The notes under the pieces are model-generated. The model saw only the letters and a program-made list of their open reading frames with translations, was not told where the DNA came from and ran no database searches. A program made the position numbers and the translations under genes. Shown one piece after another: positions 43,531 to 55,967 of a stretch of 64,000 nt of DNA; positions within the stretch are counted from its first letter, which is position 1, and every line of letters starts with the position of its first letter. The DNA lies in NCBI GenBank assembly GCA_965153455.1, contig OZ234497.1, forward strand, positions 2,170,001 to 2,234,000, in the 5' to 3' direction. The DNA comes from Sphagnum compactum. Taxonomy: Eukaryota; Bryophyta; Sphagnopsida; Sphagnales.

Positions 43531-45452
43531 GATTATTTGAATTATGTGTTGCTACACATTACCAATGATGATCAAAGGTCTTTGGCATTTCAGGAACAGG
43601 ATGGGACCTATGTTTTAGGTTTTTCACCTATGTCCATTCCTCTTTTTCTATAAATAAACATGAATATTTCTCCTCTTTTTTTTCAAATAAGGTAAACTCA
43701 CAATTTCAAATACACCAATGATATGTCATTCATACTTACCTATTCCAAGCCTGATTAACCAAACCTACCCACCAATATGGACATGTTATGTCTTTTTCAT
43801 GTCCATGGTATCTATGTTATGAAATTTTTGAATTGTGTTGGTGGTTTTTTTATGTGAGAATTGAAACATCAATTCATGACAAATTGAAACAATCATGCAA
43901 TGAGAAATTTAAAAAACAATAATTCAATATGATCATTAAATTTGACCTAACACTTCACTATGAAAATTGGAACAACGATTCAATGATTAAACCAAAACAA
44001 GTCAATATGGTGATGAGAGAAATGAAACAACAAAGAAACTTTTGGTTATAAACTTGATCAAGCATTTGGAATCATCATGCATGTGCACGATGATGTTTTT
44101 CTCCCCTTTCTTACTTGTAACATTTGTGAGAAATGTGAGCATCTCAACTACTAGTTGAATTAAAATTTGATTGAAGTGAATTTCAATTCAACAAAACTCA
44201 ATTGAAAAGAAATGGGATGCATATTGGTGAAAAAGGTATTGAAAGTTTGTTCATGAATATTGTGCTTTTTAAAAAACTTTTGAAAAGACACAAATATGAA
44301 AAGACACCTTTCCATGCTTCTCACTTGGGAATGAGGTAAACAAATTCTAATTTGAACCTATCCAAATGATGACTTATGGAACTTAAAGTTTTCTACTTAA
44401 ATTAGGTATGATGAATCATCTCCACTAGATTTTATTTTTAGTTTAAAACAAACCTTCCCTAATAACTGCTTCACTCTTTCCCCCAACTATTTACACATGC
44501 ACAAAAATGCAAAATCAAATTTGGAATGATGATGATTCATTAGAGCTAGTTTAGGTGAAATGATTATAAGGTCCGATTATATTTTGCCCGACCAAAATTT
44601 TAATCCAATTGGTGAGTTGAATTGAATTGGATTGGAATTCAATTCAAACTCCAATCAATGTATTTGGATTCAATTAAATTCAAGGTGCATGCAATGTCAT
44701 TTAATATTTTCATTTGAATGGAACTTAATTTTCACAAAATCAATTCATTTCTTTCATCAATTGATCAAATTGCCATTAGTAATAGGCAACATCATGGAGC
44801 CCAAGTAAATGTGTTTCTATATATATGTATGTATCATGTAATGCATTATTTATATAATTATATATACACATGTAGATAGTGTGATTCTTGTACTTGGATA
44901 AGCTCTTACATTCTTGACAAACATGTAGGTGTTTTGAAAATCATCTATTTTATTTTTTAAAGTGCATAACTTAAATGAGGTTGATATATATCCTTTCAAT
45001 GCATGCTATTAGGATTCATAATATATTCTGGGAGAAGGAATGTGTGTGTGCTTCTCTATTTATTTTTTCTAGATAAGAATAATGATCCTAGGGTTTTTTA
45101 AAATTTATGTCTTTAAAACCTCATTGGCCTACTAAGATTTCTTTTTAAGACATTGAGCTTAAAATGTATGTTATTAGCTCATGGTGAGTTTTATATTTGA
45201 GTTGGTTTTGTGGCTGTGGTGGACTTTTGATACCATTATTTTCTTAAGCCATATTTGATACATCCTAGTGGTTCATTAGTTTTTTCTTAAGCCACCGTTT
45301 GATACATCACCTAGTTGGTTCATTACAATGTTGAATGGTTATTATAACCAATAATAGACTCCCATAGGTTATCAAGATGGTTCTTAGGATTCATAACCAT
45401 TGTTCTCAAAAATAAAGTGGAAAACTTGTTTTTGGTATATCATCATAGTTAT

Positions 45453-45487
<35 letters not shown>

Positions 45488-48400
45488 ATCAAATAACCAA
45501 GCCATAAAACCACTATAACACAAAAACATGGTTGTATAATTGCCACAAATCTCATTTTTCTACAAATGTCAATCCATTCATAACATTGAATACGCAACTG
45601 TGATGAGAGTGCACATAGAATAGATGGTAGAATGTACAAATGTTTAACTTAATGCTTCAAGTAACAATTGCACAAGTCCAATAAACATACTAAACCAAAA
45701 AGACTCACAAACAATAGTTCATGAATTTCATATGATTTAGTGGATTAAATCCCTCCGGACATCACTTTCATGGTTATCATGGTCTCTTTCATGCGCATCA
45801 AGGATCCTTCTAATTGAACAACAAACTCCCACCAATCCCAACAAATAATCCCTAAGCAAATTCATGAGGAATTTTTTGGATATGTGTATTTATTGTCTCC
45901 CAAACTTCTACAATACCCAACCCCAAATTTCTTAAAGTTCCTAACACTGAACTGTTTGGGTGTTTCAAACTTTCTTGGATTTTCAATATGCACTTCCCAT
46001 TAGCATTTGACCTCGATGTTGGTTGTTACAAACCAACCATTAAGTCCTTTATGGGTTTTCATCATCTCCACCATACACAAATGCATTTTCAAATCACTAT
46101 ATTATATGGTTCCTAAATCCTAACTCCAATGTGCAATAGAACAATATTAAAGGCTTTTTAGTAACCTAAAGAACACTAACAACCAAATGCCTAAATTTCA
46201 AAACAATAGGACATGCATAAAAATAACTATTGAAAGACTATATGCTTAGCTTTTGAGAAGTGCCCCTCTTTATCCTTTCCATCGCCACCCTTTCATTGAA
46301 TTCACCAACCATTCTTCTTGTCGAGCTTCCACCATCACCAAAACTCCATCAAGCACATAAGAATAACTCGTCATTCAATGCTTGTGATACATTAAAACCT
46401 CCCAACTTAGCACCATCGCTTTCTGATCCAACATATCCCTACAATAGACAAACAAAAGTACTCACAACCTTTAAGAAGCAGAAGAGGTCTCCATCAACTA
46501 TCCCTTCTTTTGTCTTTTTCATATTCCAGTGCACTCTCCTTTTCATTAAGTCTTCATCCATCAAACCAACTCATCCAACTTCCTTTCATCCTTTAATTCA
46601 TGTGGTTCTTGGGAGGTACCCTAATCATGAGTGGACCCCACCACCCATCATATAATATATTATAAAAAGGAAAGTGTTGTTTCTTCCCAATGCTTCAAGT
46701 TGTGTGAATCAAATGAGTTTGAGTTGTTAGTGATTAAATTTTAACATAACTTGGTTTAAACTTGTGTTAACCAATTTTTTGTTTGGTTTGCACAAGTTTA
46801 ATTTGTTTGCAAGCTTGCATTAACACCTTTGTCCTAGTTCAATCCTAGAGTTTCCACACACCTTTCTAACCCCCAAGTGCGTAATTAAAGGAATACACCT
46901 TGGGTTGCATTTCATTACAATTCTTAGAATCAACAAGGTACTTACTGTAATATCATTGTTATTGTTTGACTCATAATTATAAAGTTCATAAATCATAAAA
47001 GGTGGATATAAAATGGACAACATTATTGTTTATTTATTGGTCACACAATATGAGTATGAAGCCTTTTGGAACACACAATTATATCAAATTTACAAATCAT
47101 CAACTTGTGCCCATGGCAAACACATACCTAGGTGCACATTAAAGACCAACTTGTTGTAAAATGCTAGATGAACAATCAACCACCTTACATGCACCCTGCA
47201 TGAAATGATTTGAAGAGAAAAAATGACGTGTCATCTAATGTTGGTTGAGTCATTGTTAACACCTTGGGCCCAAGTTGTAAAAATTGACTTATCAACTTAC
47301 TATTCTTCAAAATGATGTTAAATTTCCAAAACATGTCATTGTTATAACCCATGGAATTGGCCCATTTCAATCAAATATATGAAACTTAACAATGTGCAAC
47401 CACGTACAATTATCTTTAGTTGTAGAAGATTTATTTTGGGTTGTTGAAAGCAAAAGATATTTGTGAAAAAAAAGAGTGATTACACATGGAAAGTATTTGG
47501 AGTATCATTACATGTTGTAGGTAGGAATTGATATCCAAAAGTTAAAAATGATTGTGGCCCAATTGACTTCACCTAACTATAATACCCAATCTACAACTTG
47601 AGTTATTTTTCCTTTTGGAAGATGTGAAGAATCGAACATTGGTTTGGTATATAGACTTGCACCTTATATCCTACATGGCCAATGGTGTATTTTGATGGGT
47701 TACTTTCTTTGTCACAAGTTATTTTTCATTTTGCATTTCAATGTGATGGGCAATTTTAACAAATTCATTTCACATGGCAAGTTGACAATTATTTATTTAT
47801 TTATTTAGTGAGTTGATTGGGTTGATAAAATTGTGAACTTTCACACAAAATGTGAATATCAAAGGATATGAACCATATGAATTAAGGAAAAATTTCAAAC
47901 TTTTACAATTGATTCAAATTAATTTAAATTTTTTTTTCCATGTTGCACCACCTTTCAAACATAATGAAACTCACATCAAAGTGTCCAATGTTTCCAACTT
48001 TAATCAATAAACCACTTTGATAACAAATTCAATAATCTATTATCAAATCAAACAAGAACCAATTTTCGTATATAACCCAATCAAAAGATTGGTTTTGGTA
48101 TGTGACCATGGTTTTCATTTAAGAAAAAAGAAAAAGAAAACACATTTATAGCCATCAATATTTTATTGGTTCTTTCATGAAAATTGTTATTTTTTTGATA
48201 TTTTTAAAATAACCAAAACCTTTGGTTATTTGTATTCTATTTAATATCCAAAATTGATGCCCTTGCCATTAAAATTTGAAAACCATAATTATTTCTTATT
48301 AAAAAAATTAAATAATCACACAACACTTGTAAAAACCCCACCAAAATTTGGGCTATTTCTAACCTTATATCCCATCTTTAGACTAAACCAAGGTCTTTTT

Positions 48401-49961
48401 ATTCAAAGTGAACATTCTCTAGGTTACATATAGCTTTAAGAAGCTTCATGTAAAAGGTAAAAATACTAATGTAGGTGTTAATTCCCCATGACCCAAACAC
48501 ATTAAATGCTCAAAAAAAAATCATGTGGAAGAAAGAAGGAACAAAAGGTTGAGGTTTGAGGAATAAAAAGAATTGTTTTTTCTAATTCCCAACTTACTAA
48601 TAACTTAATAGAAAATGTTTTCTCAGCCTCATTTAGGCCTTGGATGAACCAATTGGCAACACCTACAATGATATTGTGATAAAAACTATAAACCCTTACT
48701 TTTCGTAGGTTGTTTCTAAACACTATTAAACATTCAACCATTAATGTAGTTGTTGGTTTATTTTAGCCTCTCATCTAGTGATGGGCATAATTCTTTGTCA
48801 CATGTTTTTTTGATGGGTAATTTTTTACTTTGCTTTTCCATATGATGGGCATTTTTTTCCCACTACATTTCTTTTGATGGTATAGATGTTTTTTAATTTT
48901 ATTTTTCTTTTCAAATTGCTTGTGACATGTGCAAAAATGAACCTGCAGCTCTTTTATTCTGCTTTTTTTCAAATACCCATAGCTAATGGTTATTAAAAAT
49001 CAATTACCCACCCAACACTGGTAGTAACCTTGCTTGCTTTCAAAGGGGAGGATGCATACAAGACAACCTAAAGATGGGGGGAGATGTCCATGGTTTGAGT
49101 GGTGAAAAAATATCACATGAAAAGTTATCAAATGGATAAGCATTCTTGCCATTTGATTGTTGAAAAATGATAGCTCAACCAAGAGGCAGAGCAATCTATA
49201 GATTTGTGTGATTCAAAGCACCACATCAATAGACTTGTGGTAGAAAAAAACCATACTTTTTGATGGGCTTCAATCAAATAAAACATAAAATGAGGCTTCT
49301 AGTCAAACTAATATGTTAGTCACACTACTTTAGAGCATCACAATATGTGACCCTGGAGAAATGTTATTTCTCATATCTTAGTTTTCGTTACTTGTTCTTT
49401 TCCAACCCCACACATAAAACTGATATTGGGACTGCAAATAGGTGGGAGACTATTAATACCGTAGTACCTTTTCATGTTCGACAAAAATTATATAATTTTT
49501 TCAAATATCAATTTTTTTGAAAATTAAAGTCCCTTATTGCTGAAAAAATTATTAAAAAATTATTGTTTACTGATGTGCCAAAATTTCAAAGAACTCTTAA
49601 AACTGTAGCCAGTAAACATAAATGTGGCGACACCCTCCCCAAAATAACAGCTTTCTGTCACTTCTAGGCAAATTTATTTTTAAAAAATGGGAATTTGTGA
49701 CAAATTTTTTCCATTTTCAGAAAAGTGTTTTGCCAAGAAAAAATCACTGATATTCCCACTGGCCATTAACCATAGCATGGAATATTCCCAAAAAATCCCT
49801 GGTCTTTGACCAGCTCATAGGAATATTCCAGTATGAGCGGTCAGATAATAGTCTGGACTTTTGGGAATATTTTGCATAACAAAATGTCTGGGTGATTTAA
49901 TCCTTGACCATGTAAGTGAATATTCCTATTACTAGGGTCAAGAGAAACTAGGGGTTTTTGG
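43531..49961. other. Long AT-rich intergenic stretch with an (AT)n microsatellite
   Basis: An AT dinucleotide tract lies at 45457-45485. Open frames such as 46260-46655 (plus) show no recognisable motifs and have low-complexity composition. No transposon ends, RNA gene or domain could be supported over these 6.4 kb. Confidence 0.55.
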
Positions 49962-49987
49962 ATAATATGCAAATTCCTTTTAATTTT

Positions 49988-50050
49988 GTGCGACAGCGTA
50001 GTGTGTCTAGTTCTTGACCTTTAAGGTCAGTAGTTCAAACCCCAACAATC
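49988..50050 (+). mobile_element. Possible tRNA-derived SINE head, right copy
   Basis: Duplicate of 13271-13330 with substitutions in both box-like words ('gcgtagtgtgtctag', 'tagttcaaacccc'). It is a product of the segmental duplication, not an independent insertion. Confidence 0.3.
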
Positions 50051-51049
50051 AATTTCATAAAAGTTTTATAAAAATTCAACACAAGCAACAAGTAATTTTC
50101 AGAAAAATGAAAAACATTTAACTTATGCCAAGTATGGTAATGTTATAGAAATATCCAAAAATATTAAATGTGCAAAAATAATATAGGTATCAAACAAATT
50201 TTCAACTTGACATATTACTATATTATTACTATGAATATAACCAAAATTATAAGTTTTAGATAATAATATAAATATATGCATTGGCTGGTTATTTGATTTT
50301 TTTATAAGCATCAATATTGTTCAATTCACTTTTTTGAAACCAATCAGAATCAAAGAACCACTGGTTATTTTAGATTATTTTCAAATATTTTGACAACCTT
50401 AGTTCTATATCTATTGTTATGAACCATATTGTGATAACCGCTAAGAATTGGTCTATTGTTTAAATGTTTTTCATTTCACTCCCAAGTCAATTACAACAAC
50501 AAGTTATCAAGTCTTTTAAGGAGAGAACCGCCCACATGTTGAATATTTCAAGAAGGTTGCATTGAAAAGGAAATTGTAGTCTTGCAAAATTTGTGACATT
50601 TTAAGAGAGGGATGTTTGCAAAATTGTTTGGTATAGAATCATGGGGATTTTAAAACCAACTTACATGAGTTAAAGACAGGAAAAGAGAAAAAAGTGTACA
50701 ATTCTACCACATCAAATAAAAGGAATCGAAAGAAACAAGCCTTAGCGATACAAACCGAATCAAACATTGAGTCTTTGATTGAGCAATGTGGTGATACAAG
50801 CTAAAAATCAACATTGAAATAAAAGGAGTCAAAAGCAACGAGCCCAAGGGATACAAGTCAAATCAAACATTCAATCTTTGATTGAGCAGTGTGTCTAGAT
50901 GATGCACATAAAATATCCATCGTTAAAGATATTAAAAAAAACAATGATAGTTTTGAATTTTGTTATAATTAAAAGAAAAATGAAGAAATTAGACTCGTGA
51001 TTTTGAAAAAAAAATAGAATAAAATATTTTATAACAAGAAAAAAAATAA
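50051..51049. other. Duplicated non-coding stretch
   Basis: Matches parts of 13331-14734. It lacks the counterpart of 13741-14165 and has about 90 bp not found there (near 50300-50385). No gene recognised. Confidence 0.55.
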
Positions 51050-51985
51050 AACTATAGAAAGAGAATTAAATTTTTAGCCAAAAGATAAAAGTTTAGCCAA
51101 AAAGAAATATAGGTTTTGCCAAGATATAAAAGTTTAACCAAGAAAATATAGAGGCTTTATCAAGAGATAAAATTTTTGCTATGAAGAGATAAAAATTTAA
51201 CCAAAAAAGATATACATTTTGTTACGAAATAAAAATAAAACCAAAAAGAGATAAAAGTTTAGAGTAAGAGATATAAGTTTTGCCACAAGATAAAAGTTTC
51301 ATCAAGAAGAGGTAAAATTATAGCCAAAAAAAGATATAAATTTTGTTAAGAAATAAAAGTAAAACCAAGAAGAGATAAAAAGTTTAAAGTAAAATATATA
51401 GGTTTTGTCAAACGAGATAACTTTAACCAAGAACGGATAAAAGGTTAGCCAACAAAAAATAGAAGTTCAATTAAGTAGAGATATAAGTTTAACCAAGGAG
51501 AGATAAAAGTTTAACCAAAAAGAAATATAGATTTTGCCCAGAAATAGAAGTTTAGCCAATAAGAGATAAAAGTTTAACCCAAAAAAAAGGTTTTGCCAAG
51601 AAATAGAAGTTCAGCCAATAAGAGATATAGGTTTTGTCAAAAGATAAAAATTTATCTAAAAAAAATCTAAATTTAGCCAATAAAAGATATATGTTTTACT
51701 AAAAAATAGAAGTTTAGCTAAAAAGAGATTTAGGTTTTCCTAAGAAATAAAAGTTTTGTCAAAAAATAAAACTTAATAAAGAAAAGAAATTTTTTTTGCC
51801 AAAAGATAAAACTTAGTAAAGAAAAGAAAAAAGTTTTGCCAAAAAATAAAAACTTAGTGAAGAAAAGATAAGAGTTTCGTCAAAAGATAAAAGTTTAGCC
51901 AAGAAAAAACAAGAGTTTCGCCAAGAAATAAAAGTTTAACCAAAAGAAAATAAAAGTTTAACACAAAATAAATATATGTTTTACC
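51050..51985. repeat. Degenerate AT-rich minisatellite, right copy
   Basis: Same 'gataaaagtttagccaaga' type of unit as 14735-15615. It contains an extra segment around 51240-51330 that repeats neighbouring units, so the array has changed length since the segmental duplication. Confidence 0.85.
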
Positions 51986-52843
51986 AAAAAATAAAACGTA
52001 GGTAAATAATTAGTTGTTAGTTCGTAGGCAGGACTAAGAAGATGTAGGTCAATGGAGAGCTAGGTGCGGGGGTAGTATGGAGACCAGGGTTGTGAAAAAA
52101 TTAATGACAAAAAAGAATGGTCGAAAGCCTTGATAAATGACCCAGGTAACAATTAAAAATTAATTTCATTCACTCAAGACTTGACTACGTCTGGATAATG
52201 CGAACATGTGTGAATTAACTCATTAGCTTAAAGATGCAAAAATGATGGAATACCTTACACCCAATTCTATAGTTAAGGTTATCCAACTTCTAAAATTACC
52301 CAATTAACAAAAGTTGAATTAATAAGCTTTGATCAACTCGGAAAGTTTGTATGAGCTAGAATTTCCTAAATGCAAGCTTTCTTTGTCCTAAACTATTAAC
52401 AATTGAAAGAAGAACCATATGTTAAGTTATTTGAAGATCATAAAAAATTCTCTCAAAAACGAAAATTCAAGGTCCTATTGACATCACTAAGGTTGGTGTA
52501 TTCTGAAAGTTAAAAGAGTTTTGAGACCCCTACTAGAGTTCTATCTGCAGTGCCTTTGATAGCGTGCATCTTGTGTATCCGTTGCTGTTGTTCAAACAAC
52601 AGGGTGTATCTTGTGCCTCAGGTTTTTTCTTGATCTGGATTTTCTCTTTTCTTTGGTTGGGTTTCCTCTTTCTCGTGATTACTAACTGGTTGATGTGATG
52701 TTATCAGATCCGAAATATCCATAACCTTATTACTGGGTCATCTCTCAGTTCGTTTCAGGTTGTCTTAAATCGTAAGTATGGGGCATTTCTCAGTACTTGC
52801 GAAGAAATGATTTCATAGGGTGGTCTTGTTTGATTGGGAGCAG

Positions 52844-53810
52844 ACTGGTTGCCTCTTTGCTGCAGCTGGTGGTGGGTGTGCATATGCGTGGGATACGGTA
52901 AGCTTGTGATGATCCATAAGTATCTGCTCTGAAATTGCTTTGATTTGGACTCTATGATTAGTGATAGTGTGATGTGTTGAACCAATTGAGGTCCCAAATA
53001 TGGACTAATTGAGAGTGGCACACCCATGGTATACCTGGTTGCCTTCAAGATTTTCATCCCCAGGTTGAAACTTTTGGGTGCGCTGCAGCTCTTCACCAGC
53101 AAGCATCTTCAGTGACTGTTTCTTGAAAAAATTTCTCAGATTATGTTTTCCATTATTGTCGCTCTGCAGTTTATGATGAAGAAAGTTGCATGGTTGCACA
53201 GGAAACCGGCAAGAATACAATGGTGTTTCAGGGCCACTCTGATTATTTGCACTGTATTGCTTCTCGGCCATCCCACAATCAGGTGCATCATCCCATCACT
53301 CCATTGATTGGGGGGTGGGGGGGGGGGGGGGGGGGTGTTTAATCTGTGTAATGAAGCCGGACAGCGTTATGCTTTGATCATAATGCTTGGCATGGAGTCA
53401 TTTACTAACCAACCTTTTGGCTTTGCAGATAATCACTGGATCTGAGGATGGGACTGCCAGAAGTTGGGGCAAGTTGTGTTGAGCTCCTTCTTGTCTCTTT
53501 CTAGCTTTATGAATGGGCCAAGAGAAAGGAAAGAGCAAGCAGGAGGAAGCCATAGGTGGCAAATGTTAGTGGTAGCATTTTAATTGGGTGTTTCTTTTGT
53601 AGGTGTAAATTTCTTCTCTTTGAAATCTTGCTCCCACAAAATTATCAACAAGGGATGTTCGCATTCTCTTGTGTGGTGGACACAGATTGTCGGAGTGGTG
53701 AATGTGTAGCAGCATTGGACCCATGGAATGCAGTGAAGATCAGCAAAAAGCCTATGGCGAAGTTGCCATGGATTAGTTGTTTGTCCCTTCAGGCAAGTGA
53801 CAATTGGCTG
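52844..53810 (+). pseudogene. THO complex subunit 6 / DWA1-like WD40 gene piece, four exons
   Basis: Four exons join in phase. E1 52844-52897 ends 'GCAYAWDT'. E2 53202-53282 reads 'ETGKNTMVFQGHSDYLHCIA' and on to 'SHNQ'. E3 53429-53468 reads 'IITGSEDGTARSW'. E4 53686-53810 reads 'DCRSGECVAALDPW' and 'WISCLSLQASDNWL'. The series follows blades of plant THO6 (DWA1 in Arabidopsis), a WD40 protein of the TREX/THO mRNA-export complex and a CUL4-DDB1 substrate adaptor. The E3 donor is GC (TGGG|gcaagt) and joins to acacag|AT, restoring the WD aspartate: a GC-AG intron. 'TARSW' replaces the usual 'TARIW'. No exons before or after could be found, so it is a fragment captured in the 3.5-kb insert rather than a whole gene. 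Confidence 0.75.
53310..53335 (+). repeat. Poly-G tract
   Basis: A run of six G, one T and nineteen G lies in the intron between THO6-like exons E2 and E3. It can form G-quadruplex structure and is length-unstable, so its exact length is uncertain. Confidence 0.85.
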
Positions 53811-54267
53811 GTAGGTTCACACATACAGGTGGCCAGTAACTCTGGTTATCTTATACTTCTGTTGATTCAAGGGCCCATTAGCAAGTGTTAAGGGTAACAT
53901 AGGATCAACATTTGTATTCCCTAACCAAACTGGTATTAGCTTGTAATCTAAGGGCTACCTTTGGGTCCTGAACACTCTTGATTTATAGGGTGTAGATCTT
54001 AGTTTTTGAGCACCTGTAAACTGTTTACTGTTGAGTTGAAAGAAAGCATTGCCAATACTGAGAATCTGATTTTGAAAAAGTTGTTTATTATAAACTATAG
54101 CTGATTCTTGGAGCTAGATCATTGATGTGTCAAATTTTGATTTCTCTAGAGCAGGGCAATCCAGGGCAACTTTGCACATAACATTTTTATTTAGACATTT
54201 TCAAGCTCTTGGTTTGCCCTCCTCTTGTTTCTCACTATGTAGATCTTGTCCCTCTCTTTTTTTGTTC

Positions 54268-54360
54268 ATCTACAAGAAGGCTATGAAACTTTTCATCCTT
54301 CTACAAGAAGGTTATGAAAGTTTTCATCCATTTATTAAAAATTATGAAACTCTTCATCTA
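54268..54360. repeat. Short tandem repeat, about 31 bp, three copies
   Basis: Units built on 'ctacaagaaggctatgaaac' and 'ttttcatcc' follow each other at 54270, 54301 and about 54332, with the third copy diverged. Confidence 0.65.
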
Positions 54361-54401
54361 CACACATGAATGCTATCAATTACATTGGATAGCATTTATG
54401 C

Positions 54402-54510
54402 AGAGGGGGGCTACCAATAGGTGAAGCATCTCCCATGTAATTCCTTTGTCACTACCATGGCTCAACACAATTACTTGGGACATGTTACCCATTGGTAGCC
54501 TCCCTCTCCT
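54402..54510. repeat. Foldback hairpin with ~40-nt arms
   Basis: The left arm, 54402-54443, contains 'ggctaccaataggtga' and 'tcccatgtaatt'. It pairs with the right arm, 54470-54510, containing 'aattacttggga' and 'ttacccattggtagcc'. The loop is about 26 nt. Around 33 of 40 positions match by eye. It could be a MITE remnant or a small-RNA hairpin; no flanking duplication was seen. Confidence 0.5.
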
Positions 54511-55967
54511 TAAATATTATCTAGTCCATTGCAACACAAGCAAAGGAAGTGTTCTCTAATGATGGTGTATGTGTCACATTAAAGGGCATGCAATTAATCA
54601 TAAATATGCAAAAATCCTAATAGTTTAACAATGCACAAAGATCATCAAAGGTAATTACACCTAACAACAAACAAAATATGACCTTAGGATCTTAGAAACC
54701 AAGGTAACTTAGCAACACACATATTGCAAATTCCTCCAATGGTGTGCACTTGCCATTGCTACCAAAACGAGGAATCACAAGAACAAGTTATTATTCCTGA
54801 ACCATTCACTTTGGCACCAATTCTCTCATTTCTCACATTCTTTAAGTATGACCTTTGTACCAACTAATTTAGTACATGGACTCTAGTTTTTCCTAAAAAT
54901 CTTAGTTCGTAGTCTTGAGAACTAGAGTACAAGGGATATTGATAAATGTGAAAGTTGAGAACATACCTATGGAAAAGTAACAACAAACATTAAATGTAAG
55001 ATTGCATATATGAGCTGTGAAAATTGAACATCTACAAGAGGAAAAATCATAATAGAAATTTGATGTAAGCTTGTAAAAACCATATGTGAAAGATGAAACA
55101 TCTAAAAGAGGAAAAATCATATCAAAAAGCTGAAATAGAATTACAAAAATCAAATTTGAGAATGCAAAGTGCATTTGATGAGATAGGCATTGAAATCATA
55201 GACAATTTTTAGAATGAAAAGTTCAAAAAAATCCTATATTATCAATGGGTCCAACAATTCGTAGTCCCACATTTGTATGCAACTTGCCCAAAGAAGGCAG
55301 ATTTTCAAATATCTCATATTAACCGCACATTGAGATTCACACCCACAACCTACACATCAACAAAAAGACATCAATTTTATGTGAGCGGACTTTTTAGGCT
55401 TTTATACTTTAATTTCTTTTATTGAACCACTAGAAATATATGTGTTCCTACTATATCCTAACATAACCAATTGTCTTTACTCTTGGGTTGTGTTTAGAAA
55501 AGAGAAGGGCATATCTCCAATGGTGCTAAGGCGCACGCCCCCCACTTGTTGGGCTAGGAAAAATGGGCCCGTCATCAATCTAAATGTGCCTTGCAAACAA
55601 TGAAACAACATGTTGGACTAGCTAGCATTTGACAAAGAAATTGTTCCCCCGAGCTTCGAGTAGATACAAGAAACAAATCTCCATGGACTAGTAGGGTCCT
55701 TGCAACAACTAGAAGAGGACAATGGATAATTAAAGCCTTGGTAAAAGCTATGGATCTTGTTTGAAACAAGGACATGTTCATTGAAGAGGGCAAATAGGCA
55801 GGCCATCGAACATACCATTGATTTCTTTTTCTAACCATTTGAATGCGAAGACAACCTCTAGAAAGGTTACACCAGCATGTGTGCAAATAAATTAGGAGGA
55901 TGCAACAATAGTTGCATGGACCTTAGGTATGCAAGAACATGGTTTGTCAATAACCCTGCAACAGCTC
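54511..55967. other. Right part of the 3.5-kb private insert, no gene assigned
   Basis: AT-rich. Minus-strand frames near 55575-55886 look less random than their surroundings but match no family I recognise, and they are split over two frames. Homology to the left duplication resumes at 55968. Confidence 0.45.

Noticed and set aside
46260-46655. 131-codon plus-strand frame
   Set aside because: Pro/Ser/Thr-rich low-complexity translation with no motif; length not unusual for chance in this stretch.
55575-55886. Overlapping minus-strand frames that look partly exon-like
   Set aside because: The apparently better residues are divided over two frames without usable splice sites, and no family is recognised.
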